Source: Streptomyces sannanensis
GTDB taxonomy: Bacteria > Actinomycetota > Actinomycetes > Streptomycetales > Streptomycetaceae
NCBI RefSeq assembly: GCF_039536205.1
Contig: NZ_BAAAYL010000001.1
Span: forward strand, 4,402,001 to 4,466,000
Direction: 5' to 3'
Length of the DNA: 64,000 nucleotides
The notes under the pieces were generated by a model. The model saw nothing but the letters and a program-made list of their open reading frames with translations. It was not told the DNA's origin and made no database searches. Position 1 is the first letter of the stretch, and every line of letters begins with the position of its first letter. Both the position numbers and the translations under genes were made by a program. Shown one piece after another: positions 16,252 through 25,685 of this stretch.

Positions 16252-17187
16252 ATGCCTCTCACCGTCCGGCCGGCGGCCCTCGGGGACGCGCCCGCCATCT
16301 GCGAGCTGCTCAATGCCGTCGACCTCGCCGAGATCGGCCGGGCCGAGACCGATCTGCACAGGGTCGAGGGCGAGCTGAAGCACCCCGAGGCGGATCTCGT
16401 CCGCAACTCCTGGCTCGTCTCCGAGGGCGGCCGGCTCGTTGCCTACGGGCGGCTCTGGGACGACTCGGGGGCCGAGCGCATCGACATCGACCACTATGCA
16501 CTGCCCGGCCGGCACGCAGCCGCCCTTCACCTGCTGGAGCTGATGGAGGCCAGGGCCGCCGAGAAGGCCGGGGAGAACGGCGCCGACCGTGCGGTCGTCC
16601 ATCTCAACCTCCATATCCAGCCCACCACGGACACCGCGATGCTCACCGGCCGCGGCTGGCGGACCGTGCGCAGGTATCACGTCATGACCCGGTCGCTGTC
16701 GCCGCAGGCCGATCCGGTGCCCGAGCCGCCCGCCGGGGTGACCCTGCGGGACTGCCGGGAGGAGGCCGACCGGCGGCGCGCCCATGAGTTGCTCGAGGAG
16801 ACCTTCGCCGATCACTTCGGGCATCTGCCGCGCAGCTACCAGCAGTGGCTCGACGACCTGGACGGGGCCGGCCTCGACTGGTCGCTGGTCTGGATCGCCT
16901 CCCTGGCCGGGTCGGGCGATGTGGCAGTCCTGCTGTCCCGGGACGATCAGGAGGCCAGGGGCTGGGTGCGCAACATCGGCGTACGGAAGGAGGCACGGGG
17001 CAAGGGTCTCGGCGGCTATCTGCTGCGGCACGCCTTCGGTACGTTCGCCGCGCGCGGCCGGGACGCCATCGGGCTCGGCGTCGACACCCGGAACAGCACC
17101 GGTGCTCTGCGGCTGTACGAGGCGCACGGCATGAGCCGGCTCTACGCCATCGACGCCTGGGAGGTGACCCTGCCCGCGACCGGGTGA
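16252..17187 (+). CDS. Tandem GNAT acetyltransferase
   Basis: The 311-residue protein consists of two GNAT-fold halves. The N-terminal half (MPLTVRPAALGD onward) is degenerate. The C-terminal half has the acetyl-CoA loop motif as VRKEARGKGLGGYLL, followed by LGVDTRNSTGALRLYEAHGM, typical of the family. The substrate is not predictable. I start at ATG 16252; a GTG nine bases upstream in the same frame is possible, and the ribosome site is weak for both. It sits between the two peptide transporters and has its own position after the bldK terminator. Confidence 0.85.
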   Translation: MPLTVRPAALGDAPAICELLNAVDLAEIGRAETDLHRVEGELKHPEADLVRNSWLVSEGGRLVAYGRLWDDSGAERIDIDHYALPGRHAAALHLLELMEARAAEKAGENGADRAVVHLNLHIQPTTDTAMLTGRGWRTVRRYHVMTRSLSPQADPVPEPPAGVTLRDCREEADRRRAHELLEETFADHFGHLPRSYQQWLDDLDGAGLDWSLVWIASLAGSGDVAVLLSRDDQEARGWVRNIGVRKEARGKGLGGYLLRHAFGTFAARGRDAIGLGVDTRNSTGALRLYEAHGMSRLYAIDAWEVTLPATG

Positions 17188-17242
17188 CGGGCAGCGCCAT
17201 CAGACGCCATGAAAATGCTTCAAAACGTGCATAGGGTGATAT

Positions 17243-17271
17243 TTGGGTCCTGAGCAATACGCGGGACCCAA
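17243..17271 (+). promoter_or_regulatory. Inverted repeat overlapping leader of second peptide operon
   Basis: TTGGGTCC (17243-17250) and GGACCCAA (17264-17271) form a perfect inverted repeat with 13 bases between, ending just where the AGGAGG ribosome site (17271-17276) begins. It could be an operator or a leader hairpin that partly hides the ribosome site. TAGGGT at 17232 with ATGAAA 17 bases upstream is a weak candidate promoter. Confidence 0.5.
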
Positions 17272-17282
17272 GGAGGCACTCC

Positions 17283-18905
17283 ATGCGCCGAGCCACGCAC
17301 GCCAGATGGGCCGTATGCGCGGTGGCCGTCGCCCTCGCGGCGACGGCCTGCGGCGGCGGTGCCGGCGGTGGCACCAGTCCCGGGGTGGTGAGCGCCTCCT
17401 GGGGCGACCCGCAGAATCCGCTCGAACCCGCGAACACCAACGAGGTGCAGGGTGGCACGGTCCTGGACATGATCTTCCGCGGTCTCAAACGGTACGACCC
17501 GGCAACCGGCAAGGCGCAGAACATGCTCGCCGAGAAGATCGAGTCCAAGGACGCGAGCGAATTCGCCATCACGGTCAAGCCCCGATGGACCTTCTCCAAC
17601 GGCGAGAAGGTCACCGCGCGGTCCTTCGTGGACGCCTGGAACTACGGCGCACAACTGAAGAACAATCAGAGGAACGCGCCCTTCTTCAGCCAGATCGAGG
17701 GATACGACCAGGTCCACCCCGAGTCCGGCCGGCCGACCGCCGAGACCCTGAGCGGACTGAAGGTCACCGGCGAGCACACCTTCACGGTCAAGCTCAGCCA
17801 GAAGTTCTCGAGCTGGCCCGACACCCTGGGCTATGCCGCCTTCGCCCCGCTGCCCAGGGCGTTCTTCGACAACCACAAGGCCTGGCTGGCCAAGCCCATC
17901 GGCAACGGTCCCTACGTCGTGAACTCGTACACCAGGGGCTTCCAGATGTCCCTGCGCAAGTGGGACGCCTACCCGGGGGAGGACAAGGCCCGGAACGACG
18001 GCATCGACCTCAGGGTCTACACGGACAGCAACACCGCATACACCGACCTCACGGCCGGCAACCTCGACCTGGTCAACGACATCCCCGCCTCCCAGCTCAA
18101 GTACGTCGAGGCCGACCTCGGCGGCCGCTACATCAACACCCCGGCCGGCATCATCCAGACGCTGGCCTTCCCCTTCTACGACCCGAAGTGGAACAAGCCC
18201 GGCGTCGAGAAGGTCCGCACCGGCCTGTCCATGGCGATCAACCGTGACCAGATCACCAAGACGATCTTCCGGCACACCCGCATTCCGGCCGGTGACTGGA
18301 CCTCTCCGGTGCTCGGCGTGGCCGGCGGCTTCAAGAAGGGGCTGTGCGGTGAGGCCTGTACCTACGACCCGGTGAAGGCCAAGAAGCTGATCACCGAGGG
18401 CGGCGGGATCCCCGGCGGTCAGCTGAAGATCTCCTACAACGCCGACACCGGCTCCCACCGGGAGTGGGTCGATGCGGTTTGCAACAGCATCAACAACGCC
18501 CTCGGCGATGAGCAGGCCTGCGTCGGCAATCCGATCGGCACCTTCGCGGACTTCCGCAACCAGATCAGCCGGCACAAGATGCCCGGACCGTTCCGGGCCG
18601 GCTGGCAGATGGACTATCCGCTGATCCAGAACTTCCTGCAGCCGCTCTACTACACCAACGCCTCCTCCAATGACGGCAAGTGGTCCGACAAGGAGTTCGA
18701 CAGGCTCGTCGACCAGGCCAACGCCGAGACCGACAAGGCCAAGGCGGTGCGGACGTTCCAGGAGGCCGAGAAGGTCGTACGCGACCAGATGGCCGCCATC
18801 CCGCTCTGGTACCAGAACGGCAGCGCCGGCTACTCCGCCCGGATCACCCATGTGGAGCTGAACCCGTTCAGCGTGCCCGTCTACAACCAGATCAAGGTGA
18901 AGTGA
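17283..18905 (+). CDS. Peptide ABC transporter substrate-binding lipoprotein
   Basis: The 540-residue SBP_bac_5 lipoprotein starts MRRATHARWAVCAVAVALAA and has the lipobox ATAC near residue 22, followed by a Gly-rich linker. The mature domain begins around VSASWGDPQNPLEPANTNEV. ATG 17283 follows AGGAGGCACTCC. It heads the second oligopeptide operon (17283-22961). A paired Cys (GLCGEACTYDP) in the second lobe is characteristic of this subgroup. The substrate is probably di- or oligopeptides, but this is inferred from family and neighbours only. Confidence 0.9.
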   Translation: MRRATHARWAVCAVAVALAATACGGGAGGGTSPGVVSASWGDPQNPLEPANTNEVQGGTVLDMIFRGLKRYDPATGKAQNMLAEKIESKDASEFAITVKPRWTFSNGEKVTARSFVDAWNYGAQLKNNQRNAPFFSQIEGYDQVHPESGRPTAETLSGLKVTGEHTFTVKLSQKFSSWPDTLGYAAFAPLPRAFFDNHKAWLAKPIGNGPYVVNSYTRGFQMSLRKWDAYPGEDKARNDGIDLRVYTDSNTAYTDLTAGNLDLVNDIPASQLKYVEADLGGRYINTPAGIIQTLAFPFYDPKWNKPGVEKVRTGLSMAINRDQITKTIFRHTRIPAGDWTSPVLGVAGGFKKGLCGEACTYDPVKAKKLITEGGGIPGGQLKISYNADTGSHREWVDAVCNSINNALGDEQACVGNPIGTFADFRNQISRHKMPGPFRAGWQMDYPLIQNFLQPLYYTNASSNDGKWSDKEFDRLVDQANAETDKAKAVRTFQEAEKVVRDQMAAIPLWYQNGSAGYSARITHVELNPFSVPVYNQIKVK

Positions 18906-18929
18906 CGCCCGCGACCTCCGGAGCCCGCG

Positions 18930-19853
18930 ATGGGACATTATGTGATCCGGCGTCTGCTGCAGATGATCCCGGTCTTCTTCGGCACCACGCTGCTGATCTT
19001 CCTTATGGTGAATGTGATGGGCGACCCCATCGCGGGCCTCTGCGGCGAGAAGCAGTGCGATCCCGCGACCGTCGCCCAGCTGCGCAAGGAGTTCGGCCTC
19101 GACAAGCCCACATGGCAGCAATACGTGACCTACATGGGCAATCTCTTCACCGGTGACTTCGGCACGGCCTTCAACGGGCAGCCGGTCACCGAGCTGATGT
19201 CCACAGCCTTCCCGGTCACCTTCCGGCTGACGCTCGTCGCCATCGTCTTCGAGATCGTCATCGGCATCGCCCTGGGTGTGGTCACCGGACTGCGCCGCGG
19301 CCGTCCGGTCGACACCGGCGTGCTGCTGCTGACGCTCGTGGTCATCTCGATCCCGACCTTCGTCATCGGGCTGCTGCTCCAGCTGCTGCTCGGCGTGAAG
19401 TGGGGCGTCATCAAACCGGCCGTGTCCCCCGAGGCACCGGTCGACGAGCTGATCGTCCCTGGGCTCGTGCTCGCCTCCGTGTCTCTGGCCTATGTCACCC
19501 GGCTGACCAGGACCTCCATTGCCGAGAACCGCCGCGCCGACTATGTGCGCACTGCCATCGCCAAGGGCCTGCCCCGGCGCCGGGTGACCACCCGTCATCT
19601 GCTGCGCAACTCGCTGATCCCGGTCGTCACCTTCATCGGCACGGACGTGGGATTCCTGATGGGCGGCGCGATCGTCACCGAGCGGATCTTCAACATCCAC
19701 GGCGTCGGCTACCAGCTCTACCAGGGCATCCTGCGCCAGAACACCCAGACGGTGGTCGGCTTCGTGACGGTGCTGGTGCTGATCTTCCTGCTGGCGAATC
19801 TGGTGGTCGACCTTCTGTACGCCGTACTCGACCCGAGGATCCGGTATGTCTGA
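18930..19853 (+). CDS. Peptide ABC transporter permease (OppB/DppB type)
   Basis: A 307-residue permease with six hydrophobic segments beginning MIPVFFGTTLLIFLMVNVMG, and the coupling loop VRTAIAKGLPRRRVTTRHLL. The N-terminal external loop has GLCGEKQC, matching the paired cysteines in BldKC. It follows the binding-protein gene by 24 bases and overlaps the next permease by eight bases, so it is co-transcribed and translationally coupled. Confidence 0.92.
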   Translation: MGHYVIRRLLQMIPVFFGTTLLIFLMVNVMGDPIAGLCGEKQCDPATVAQLRKEFGLDKPTWQQYVTYMGNLFTGDFGTAFNGQPVTELMSTAFPVTFRLTLVAIVFEIVIGIALGVVTGLRRGRPVDTGVLLLTLVVISIPTFVIGLLLQLLLGVKWGVIKPAVSPEAPVDELIVPGLVLASVSLAYVTRLTRTSIAENRRADYVRTAIAKGLPRRRVTTRHLLRNSLIPVVTFIGTDVGFLMGGAIVTERIFNIHGVGYQLYQGILRQNTQTVVGFVTVLVLIFLLANLVVDLLYAVLDPRIRYV

Positions 19854-20850
19854 GGCTCAGCACCCCGACAACGTCATCGCACCGACGGGACAGGGAGGCG
19901 CGATGGATCTCGCGATGGACGAGGGCCGGACCCTGGAACCGTATCCATCAGCCGCCTCCGGCGGACGGGTTCCGGGCGGACCCGAGGGCACCGGGCCCGA
20001 GCGGAAGCCGCGCAGCCTGTGGTCGGACGCCTGGCACGACCTGTGCCGCAATCCGGTCTTCATCGTCTCCGGACTGGTGATCGTCTTTCTGGTGTTCATC
20101 GCGATCTGGCCCTCGGCGATCACCAGTGGCAGCCCGCTCGACTGCGATCTGTCCAAGGCCCAGGAGGGCCCCCAGCCCGGCCATCCCTTCGGTTTCGACG
20201 GCCAGGGCTGCGATGTCTACACCCGTACCGTCTACGGAGCGCGGACCTCGGTGACCGTGGGTGTGTGCGCCACCCTCGGGGTCGCGCTGCTCGGCTCCGC
20301 GCTCGGCGGACTCGCCGGATTCTTCGGCGGGGGGTCGGACGCCGTCCTGTCCCGGATCACCGACGTCTTCTTCGGCATCCCGGTGGTCCTCGGCGGTCTG
20401 GTCTTCCTGTCCGTGGTGACCAACTCAACCGTCTGGCCGGTGATCGGCTTCATGGTGCTGCTGGGCTGGCCGCAGGTCGCCCGGATCGCCCGCGGCTCGG
20501 TCATCACCGCAAAACAGAACGACTACGTCCAGGCGGCGCGGGCGCTCGGCGCCTCCAACTCCCGGTTGCTGCTACGGCACATCGCACCCAACGCCGTCGC
20601 CCCGGTGATCGTCGTGGCGACCATCGCGCTCGGTACGTACATCGCGCTGGAGGCCACGCTCTCGTACCTCGGTGTGGGCCTGAAACCGCCCACCGTCTCC
20701 TGGGGCATCGACATCTCCGCAGCCTCCGCGTACATCCGCAACGCCCCGCACATGCTGCTCTGGCCGGCCGGAGCGCTGGCGGTCACGGTGCTGGCGTTCA
20801 TCATGCTCGGCGACGCGGTGCGCGACGCCCTCGACCCCAAGCTGCGCTGA
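19846..20850 (+). CDS. Peptide ABC transporter permease (OppC/DppC type)
   Basis: A 334-residue permease with a polar N-terminal extension of about 65 residues ahead of the first membrane segment (FIVSGLVIVFLVFIAIW). The EAA loop is QAARALGASNSRLLLRHIAP. The ATG at 19846 overlaps the previous gene by eight bases; an alternative ATG at 19903 has GGGAGGCG before it and would remove 19 residues. The external loop contains CDLSKAQ and GQGCDVYTRTVYG, near the start of the transmembrane domain. Confidence 0.9.
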   Translation: MSEAQHPDNVIAPTGQGGAMDLAMDEGRTLEPYPSAASGGRVPGGPEGTGPERKPRSLWSDAWHDLCRNPVFIVSGLVIVFLVFIAIWPSAITSGSPLDCDLSKAQEGPQPGHPFGFDGQGCDVYTRTVYGARTSVTVGVCATLGVALLGSALGGLAGFFGGGSDAVLSRITDVFFGIPVVLGGLVFLSVVTNSTVWPVIGFMVLLGWPQVARIARGSVITAKQNDYVQAARALGASNSRLLLRHIAPNAVAPVIVVATIALGTYIALEATLSYLGVGLKPPTVSWGIDISAASAYIRNAPHMLLWPAGALAVTVLAFIMLGDAVRDALDPKLR

Positions 20851-20863
20851 GGAGGCACTCCGG

Positions 20864-21838
20864 ATGCTGCTCGAAGTGCGCGATCTGCACGTCGAATTCC
20901 GTACCAGGGACGGAATCGCCAAGGCGGTCAACGGGGTCAGCTACTCGGTGGACGAGGGCGAGACCCTGGCGGTGCTCGGGGAGTCGGGCTCCGGCAAGTC
21001 CGTCACCGCGCAGGCGGTCATGGGCATCCTCGACATGCCGCCCGGCCGGATCACCGGCGGCCAGGTCCTCTTCAAGGGCCGTGATCTGCTGCTGATGAAG
21101 GAGGAGGAGCGGCGGAAGATCCGCGGCGCCGGAATGGCGATGATCTTTCAGGACGCGCTGTCGGCGCTCAATCCCGTGCTGTCGGTCGGCGACCAGCTCG
21201 GCGAGATGTTCGTGGTGCACCGGGGCATGTCCAGGAAGGACGCCAGGGCCAAAGCGATCGAACTGATGGACAGGGTGCGGATCCCGGCGGCGAAGGAGCG
21301 TGTCGGGCAGTATCCGCACCAGTTCTCCGGCGGTATGCGTCAGCGCATCATGATCGCCATGGCGCTGGCCCTGGAACCCGCGCTGATCATCGCCGACGAG
21401 CCGACGACCGCCCTGGACGTGACCGTCCAGGCACAGGTCATGGACCTGCTGGCGGAGCTCCGGCGGGAGCTCGGCATGGGGCTGATCCTGATCACCCACG
21501 ACCTGGGTGTGGTCGCCGATGTCGCCGACAGGATCGTCGTGATGTACGCGGGACGGGTCGTGGAGACCGCCCCGGTCCATGAGATCTACAAGGCGCCCGC
21601 CCATCCGTACACCAAGGGCCTGCTCGAATCGATCCCGCGGCTGGACCGGAAGGGCCAGGAGCTGTACGCGATCAAGGGCCTGCCGCCGAACCTGATGAAC
21701 ATCCCGCCCGGTTGTGCCTTCCACCCCCGCTGCCCGCTGGCCCAGGACGTGTGCCGGACCGACGTACCGCCGCTCTTCGAGGTGGCCGAGGGACGCGAGA
21801 GCGCCTGCTTCTTCTGGCGGGAGTGCCTCCATGGCTGA
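20864..21838 (+). CDS. Peptide ABC transporter ATPase (OppD/DppD type)
   Basis: A 324-residue ATPase with Walker A GESGSGKS, signature FSGGMRQR, Walker B LIIADEP and LITHD. The C-terminal Cys cluster reads PPGCAFHPRCPLAQDVC and ends ESACFF. AGGAGGCACTCC precedes the ATG. It overlaps the next ATPase gene by eight bases. Confidence 0.94.
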   Translation: MLLEVRDLHVEFRTRDGIAKAVNGVSYSVDEGETLAVLGESGSGKSVTAQAVMGILDMPPGRITGGQVLFKGRDLLLMKEEERRKIRGAGMAMIFQDALSALNPVLSVGDQLGEMFVVHRGMSRKDARAKAIELMDRVRIPAAKERVGQYPHQFSGGMRQRIMIAMALALEPALIIADEPTTALDVTVQAQVMDLLAELRRELGMGLILITHDLGVVADVADRIVVMYAGRVVETAPVHEIYKAPAHPYTKGLLESIPRLDRKGQELYAIKGLPPNLMNIPPGCAFHPRCPLAQDVCRTDVPPLFEVAEGRESACFFWRECLHG

Positions 21839-22961
21839 GCCGATCCTGCAGGTCCGCGGCCTGGTCAAGCACTATCCGCTCACCCGGGGCATCCTTTTCA
21901 AGAAACAGGTCGGCGCGGTCAAGGCGGTCGACGGGGTCGACCTCGACCTGGCGGCCGGGGAGACGCTGGGCATCGTGGGCGAGTCCGGCTGCGGCAAGTC
22001 CACGCTCGCCCGACTGCTGGTGAGCCTGGAGAAGCCCACCTCCGGCCGTATCACCTACAGGGGCGAGGACCTCACCCAACTGTCCGCCAAGGCCCTGAAG
22101 GCGGTGCGCAGGAACATCCAGATGGTGTTCCAGGACCCGTACACCTCGCTCAACCCCCGGATGACGGTCGGCGACATCATCGGCGAGCCGTACGAGATCC
22201 ATCCCGAGGTGGCGCCGAAGGGCGACCGGCGCCGCAGGGTGCAGGAGCTGCTGGACGTCGTCGGCCTCGACCCGGATTACATCAACCGCTATCCGCACCA
22301 GTTCTCCGGCGGTCAGCGCCAGCGCATCGGCATCGCGCGCGGCCTGGCGCTCCGGCCCGAGATCATCGTGGCCGACGAGCCGGTGTCCGCCCTGGACGTC
22401 TCCATCCAGGCACAGGTCGTCAACCTGATGGAGAAGCTCCAGGACGAGTTCAAGCTGAGCTATGTGTTCATCGCCCACGACCTGTCGATCGTGCGGCACA
22501 TTGCCGACCGGGTGGGCGTGATGTACCTGGGGCGGGTGGTGGAGACCGGCACCGAGACCGAGATCTACGACCATCCCACGCACCCGTACACCCAGGCGCT
22601 GCTGTCGGCGGTGCCGGTGCCCGACCCCGCGGCGCGGGAACGCCGTGGGGGTCCCCCCGGCGAAGCCAGGGGGAGGATCATGCTCGCCGGTGACGTCCCG
22701 TCGCCGGCGAACCCGCCGTCCGGCTGCCGCTTCCGTACGCGCTGCTGGAAGGCGCAGCCGCGGTGCGAGCTGGAGGTGCCGCCGCTGGACGTCCCGGCCG
22801 AGTTCCAGCTCGCGGAGGGGCCCGCGCACCATCCGTCCGCCTGCCATTTCGCCGAGGAGAAGCAGGTGGTGCCGGGGGAGAGCGAGCCGCCACCGAGCTC
22901 CGGGGAGCCGTCCCAGGGGGGACATTCGGGCGGCGGGCCGAATATGCGTCAGTTTCTTTGA
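21831..22961 (+). CDS. Peptide ABC transporter ATPase (OppF/DppF type)
   Basis: The 376-residue partner ATPase has Walker [10 protein letters not shown], signature FSGGQRQR, Walker B IIVADEP and FIAHD, plus the [14 protein letters not shown] motif. Around residue 272 the segment [15 protein letters not shown] is encoded by a copy of the GGGGGTCCCCCC palindromic repeat (22646-22676) that is inserted in frame; BldKE lacks it. The C-terminus is Pro/Glu/Ser rich. It is the last gene of the second peptide operon. No obvious terminator follows before the convergent S9 peptidase gene. Confidence 0.92.
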   Translation: MAEPILQVRGLVKHYPLTRGILFKKQVGAVKAVDGVDLDLAAGETLGIVGESGCGKSTLARLLVSLEKPTSGRITYRGEDLTQLSAKALKAVRRNIQMVFQDPYTSLNPRMTVGDIIGEPYEIHPEVAPKGDRRRRVQELLDVVGLDPDYINRYPHQFSGGQRQRIGIARGLALRPEIIVADEPVSALDVSIQAQVVNLMEKLQDEFKLSYVFIAHDLSIVRHIADRVGVMYLGRVVETGTETEIYDHPTHPYTQALLSAVPVPDPAARERRGGPPGEARGRIMLAGDVPSPANPPSGCRFRTRCWKAQPRCELEVPPLDVPAEFQLAEGPAHHPSACHFAEEKQVVPGESEPPPSSGEPSQGGHSGGGPNMRQFL

Positions 22962-23079
22962 TGCGCAGGCAACGTGGCTGAAGTGCTTCCGATACGTGAA
23001 CCCGCCGTGCCGGTCGGCGTACGGCCGTGCGGATGCCGTCGACCGGCCGGGGTGCGAGGCCCCCCGGCCGGTTGTGGGT

Positions 23080-25218
23080 CTATCCCTCCATCCCCAGCGA
23101 CCGCTTGAGGAAGTCCACCTGGAGCAGCAGCAGGTTTTCGGCCACCTGTTCCTGCGGTGTCATGTGCGTCACCCCGGACAGCGGCAGCACCTCGTGCGGG
23201 CGTCCCGCGGCCAGCAGCGCGGACGAGAGCCGCAGGGTGTGGGCCATCACCACATTGTCGTCCGCGAGACCGTGGATGATCATCAGCGGCCGGGTCTGCT
23301 CGGCCGGCCGCGACAGTCCCTCGTCGGTCACCAGCGAGTTGGCCGCGTACACCTCGGGCGCCTCGTGCGGGTCGCCGAGATAGCGCTCGGTGTAGTGGGT
23401 GTCGTACAGCCGCATGTCGGTGACCGGGGCTCCGGCGACCGCCGCGTGGAAGACATCGGGGCGGCGCAGCACCGCGAGGGCCGACAGATAGCCGCCGTAC
23501 GACCAGCCGCGGATCGCCACCCGGCCCAGGTCCAGCGGAAGGCCCTGCTCGGCCAGTCCGTGCAGCGCCTCGATCTGGTCGTCGAGGGTCAGCGGGAAGT
23601 CGTCCCTGATCGCCTTCTCCCAGGCGGGGGAGCGGCCCGGGGTGCCGCGCCCGTCGGCGACGACCACCGCGAACCCCTGGTCGGCGAACCACTGCGAGGT
23701 GAGATGCGCGTTCTGCGAGGCGAGCACCCGCTGGCCGTGCGGGCCTCCGTACGGATCCAGCAGAACCGGAAGCAGAGCGTCCTCCTCGCGGTGGCCGGTC
23801 GGCAGCAGCACGGCGCACGGGATCCGCCGCGCGCCGGCCTCGGTGAACCGCACCCGGGCCGTCAGCACCGGCGTCTCCGCATGGTTGGCGATCGCCGCCA
23901 CTGCCTTGCCGTCCCGCAGGACCCGGACGGCCGTGCCGCTGCGCTCCGGGGACGTCGACGCCAGCACGGTCAGTGCGCCGCCGCGTACCGCGGAGTGGAC
24001 CCCGACGCCGTCCGAGATCCGCTCCACGCCCAGTTCGTCGACCCGGTAGACATGGATCTCGCCGACCTCCGGCGCCTCCGCCCCGTCGCCGGCCGACGCA
24101 GAGATCAGTACGTCGTCGTCCCCGATGTCGAGCACCGCCCGCACGTGCAGCTGCGGTCCGGTCAGCGCCCGGTCCCCGACCGTGAGGACGCGTGCGCCGC
24201 CCTCGTCGGCGATCCGTACCAGTCGCCCGTGCGGGGCCCAGGCGGGCACTCCGGCGAACAGTTCCAGCCACGCCGGGTCCTCGTCCACGTGCACCATACG
24301 GGTCGTACCGGTGACGGTGTCCACCGCGAGGTGCAGCTGGGTGCGCTGGTCCCTGGCCTGCACCAGCAGCAGTGGAGCACCTCCTTGCGACCAGTGCACA
24401 CGGGCCAGATACGGATACCGCTCACGGTCCCAGACGACCTCGGTGTGCTCCCCGTCGAGACCCATGAAGTACAGCCGGACGTCCGCGTTGGCGCCGCCCG
24501 CCGCCGGATAGGCCTGCCGCTGTGGCTCGTTCTCGGGGTTGGCCGGATCGGCGATCCACCACTGGCCGATCTCACGGTCGTCCGTACGTGCCACCAGCAG
24601 CCGGTCCGAATCCGGCGACCACCAGTAGCCGCGCGAGCGGCTCATCTCCTCGGCCGCGATGAACTCGGCAACCCCGTACGCCGTGTGCTCGTCCTCCGGC
24701 TCCGCGAGCGCCCGGTCGTCCGCGCCCTCCGAGCCCACGACCCGCAGCGCACCCCGGGTCACATATGCCACATGCCGCCCGTCCGGCGACGGCCGGGGGT
24801 CCAGCACCGGTCCGGGAACGTTCAGTTCGCGGGTGGTACCGGCGCGCAGCTCCACTGCGAACAGCCTCCCCGACAGCGAGAACGCCGCCAGCTCGACCGC
24901 TCGGTCCACCGCGTACGAGACGATCCCGGCCGAGCCCTCGCGGCTGCGCTCCCGCCGGGCGCGCTCCTCGGCGGACAGCTTCTCCTCTCTGCCTCCCAGC
25001 AGGGCTGCCGGATCGGCGGCCATGCGCTCCACGGCGCCCTGCCCGCCCTCGTCGAGGTGGAGCACCCACAGCCGGTTGGCACGGTCCGTGCCGGAGGAGG
25101 AACGGAGAAAGGCCACCCTCGCCCCGTCCGGTGAGACGGCGAACGAACGTGGCGCACCCAGGGTGAAACGCTGGGTCCTGGCGGACTGGCGCGGGAAGGG
25201 AAGGTGTTCCGAGGTCAT
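23080..25218 (-). CDS. S9 family prolyl oligopeptidase/dipeptidyl aminopeptidase
   Basis: The 712-residue serine peptidase has an N-terminal beta-propeller-like region (DPPIV_N; e.g. YWWSPDSDRLLVARTD) and a C-terminal alpha/beta-hydrolase domain. The nucleophile is S573 in GWSYGGYL, the acid is D653 or D654 in HGLADDNVV, and the base is H685 in SGVTHM. No signal peptide is visible with the ATG at 25218, so it is likely cytosolic; upstream in-frame starts add only unconserved sequence. Its position beside two peptide importers suggests that it cleaves imported peptides, which is inference. Confidence 0.93.
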   Translation of the reverse strand: MTSEHLPFPRQSARTQRFTLGAPRSFAVSPDGARVAFLRSSSGTDRANRLWVLHLDEGGQGAVERMAADPAALLGGREEKLSAEERARRERSREGSAGIVSYAVDRAVELAAFSLSGRLFAVELRAGTTRELNVPGPVLDPRPSPDGRHVAYVTRGALRVVGSEGADDRALAEPEDEHTAYGVAEFIAAEEMSRSRGYWWSPDSDRLLVARTDDREIGQWWIADPANPENEPQRQAYPAAGGANADVRLYFMGLDGEHTEVVWDRERYPYLARVHWSQGGAPLLLVQARDQRTQLHLAVDTVTGTTRMVHVDEDPAWLELFAGVPAWAPHGRLVRIADEGGARVLTVGDRALTGPQLHVRAVLDIGDDDVLISASAGDGAEAPEVGEIHVYRVDELGVERISDGVGVHSAVRGGALTVLASTSPERSGTAVRVLRDGKAVAAIANHAETPVLTARVRFTEAGARRIPCAVLLPTGHREEDALLPVLLDPYGGPHGQRVLASQNAHLTSQWFADQGFAVVVADGRGTPGRSPAWEKAIRDDFPLTLDDQIEALHGLAEQGLPLDLGRVAIRGWSYGGYLSALAVLRRPDVFHAAVAGAPVTDMRLYDTHYTERYLGDPHEAPEVYAANSLVTDEGLSRPAEQTRPLMIIHGLADDNVVMAHTLRLSSALLAAGRPHEVLPLSGVTHMTPQEQVAENLLLLQVDFLKRSLGMEG

Positions 25219-25359
25219 ACGACCGAACCTAGCGCCCCGACGACGGCCCGTGGCCGCCGTTGCGGCATCCGGTGTGCGGCTCCGCCGGTGTTCGTCGTAA
25301 CCCGAAGTCCGTGCGTCTGTGCGCCCCTTGTGCTGCCGTGCACCGATCAATGCGTTCGC

Positions 25360-25378
25360 ACGGATAGTTATGATCCGT
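25360..25378. promoter_or_regulatory. Palindrome upstream of small membrane protein gene
   Basis: ACGGAT (25360-25365) and ATCCGT (25373-25378) are inverted around AGTTATG. It lies about 90 bases before the GTG of the 64-residue membrane protein, in the AT-richest part of the gap, and may be an operator or part of a divergent promoter region. Confidence 0.35.
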
Positions 25379-25466
25379 AGCGGTAGGTGGGTATGAACCT
25401 GCTGGATTGTGCGTGCTGACTGTCCGAATATCTGTTTTCCGACCGTACTCCTGGAGGTGAACCGCC

Positions 25467-25661
25467 GTGGCACTCTCGATTTCGGCGGTGGTGCTGCTGG
25501 CGATCGTCGTCTTCCTGCTGGTCAGGAAAGCCGGGCTCAAAGCCGGACACGCGGCGGTCTGCATGCTGCTCGGCTTTTACCTTGCCAGCTCGTCCATCGC
25601 ACCCACGATCAGCGAACTCACCACGAACGTGGCAGGGATGATCGGCGGCCTCAAGTTCTGA
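25467..25661 (+). CDS. Small two-helix membrane protein
   Basis: A 64-residue protein with two hydrophobic helices: AVVLLAIVVFLLVRKAG, then HAAVCMLLGFYLASSSIA, ending in a short Thr/Gly-rich tail. GTG 25467 follows CTGGAGGTGAACCGCC, a good ribosome site. It lies 24 bases before mshB in the same direction. I do not know its function; proteins of this size and pattern are, from memory, common in streptomycetes. Confidence 0.75.
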   Translation: MALSISAVVLLAIVVFLLVRKAGLKAGHAAVCMLLGFYLASSSIAPTISELTTNVAGMIGGLKF

Positions 25662-25685
25662 GGCTGTCGTTCTAGGCTGTCGGGT

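Noticed and set aside
22645..25134. 829-codon plus-strand frame opposite the S9 peptidase
   Set aside because: Antisense shadow; the minus-strand peptidase has a complete catalytic triad.
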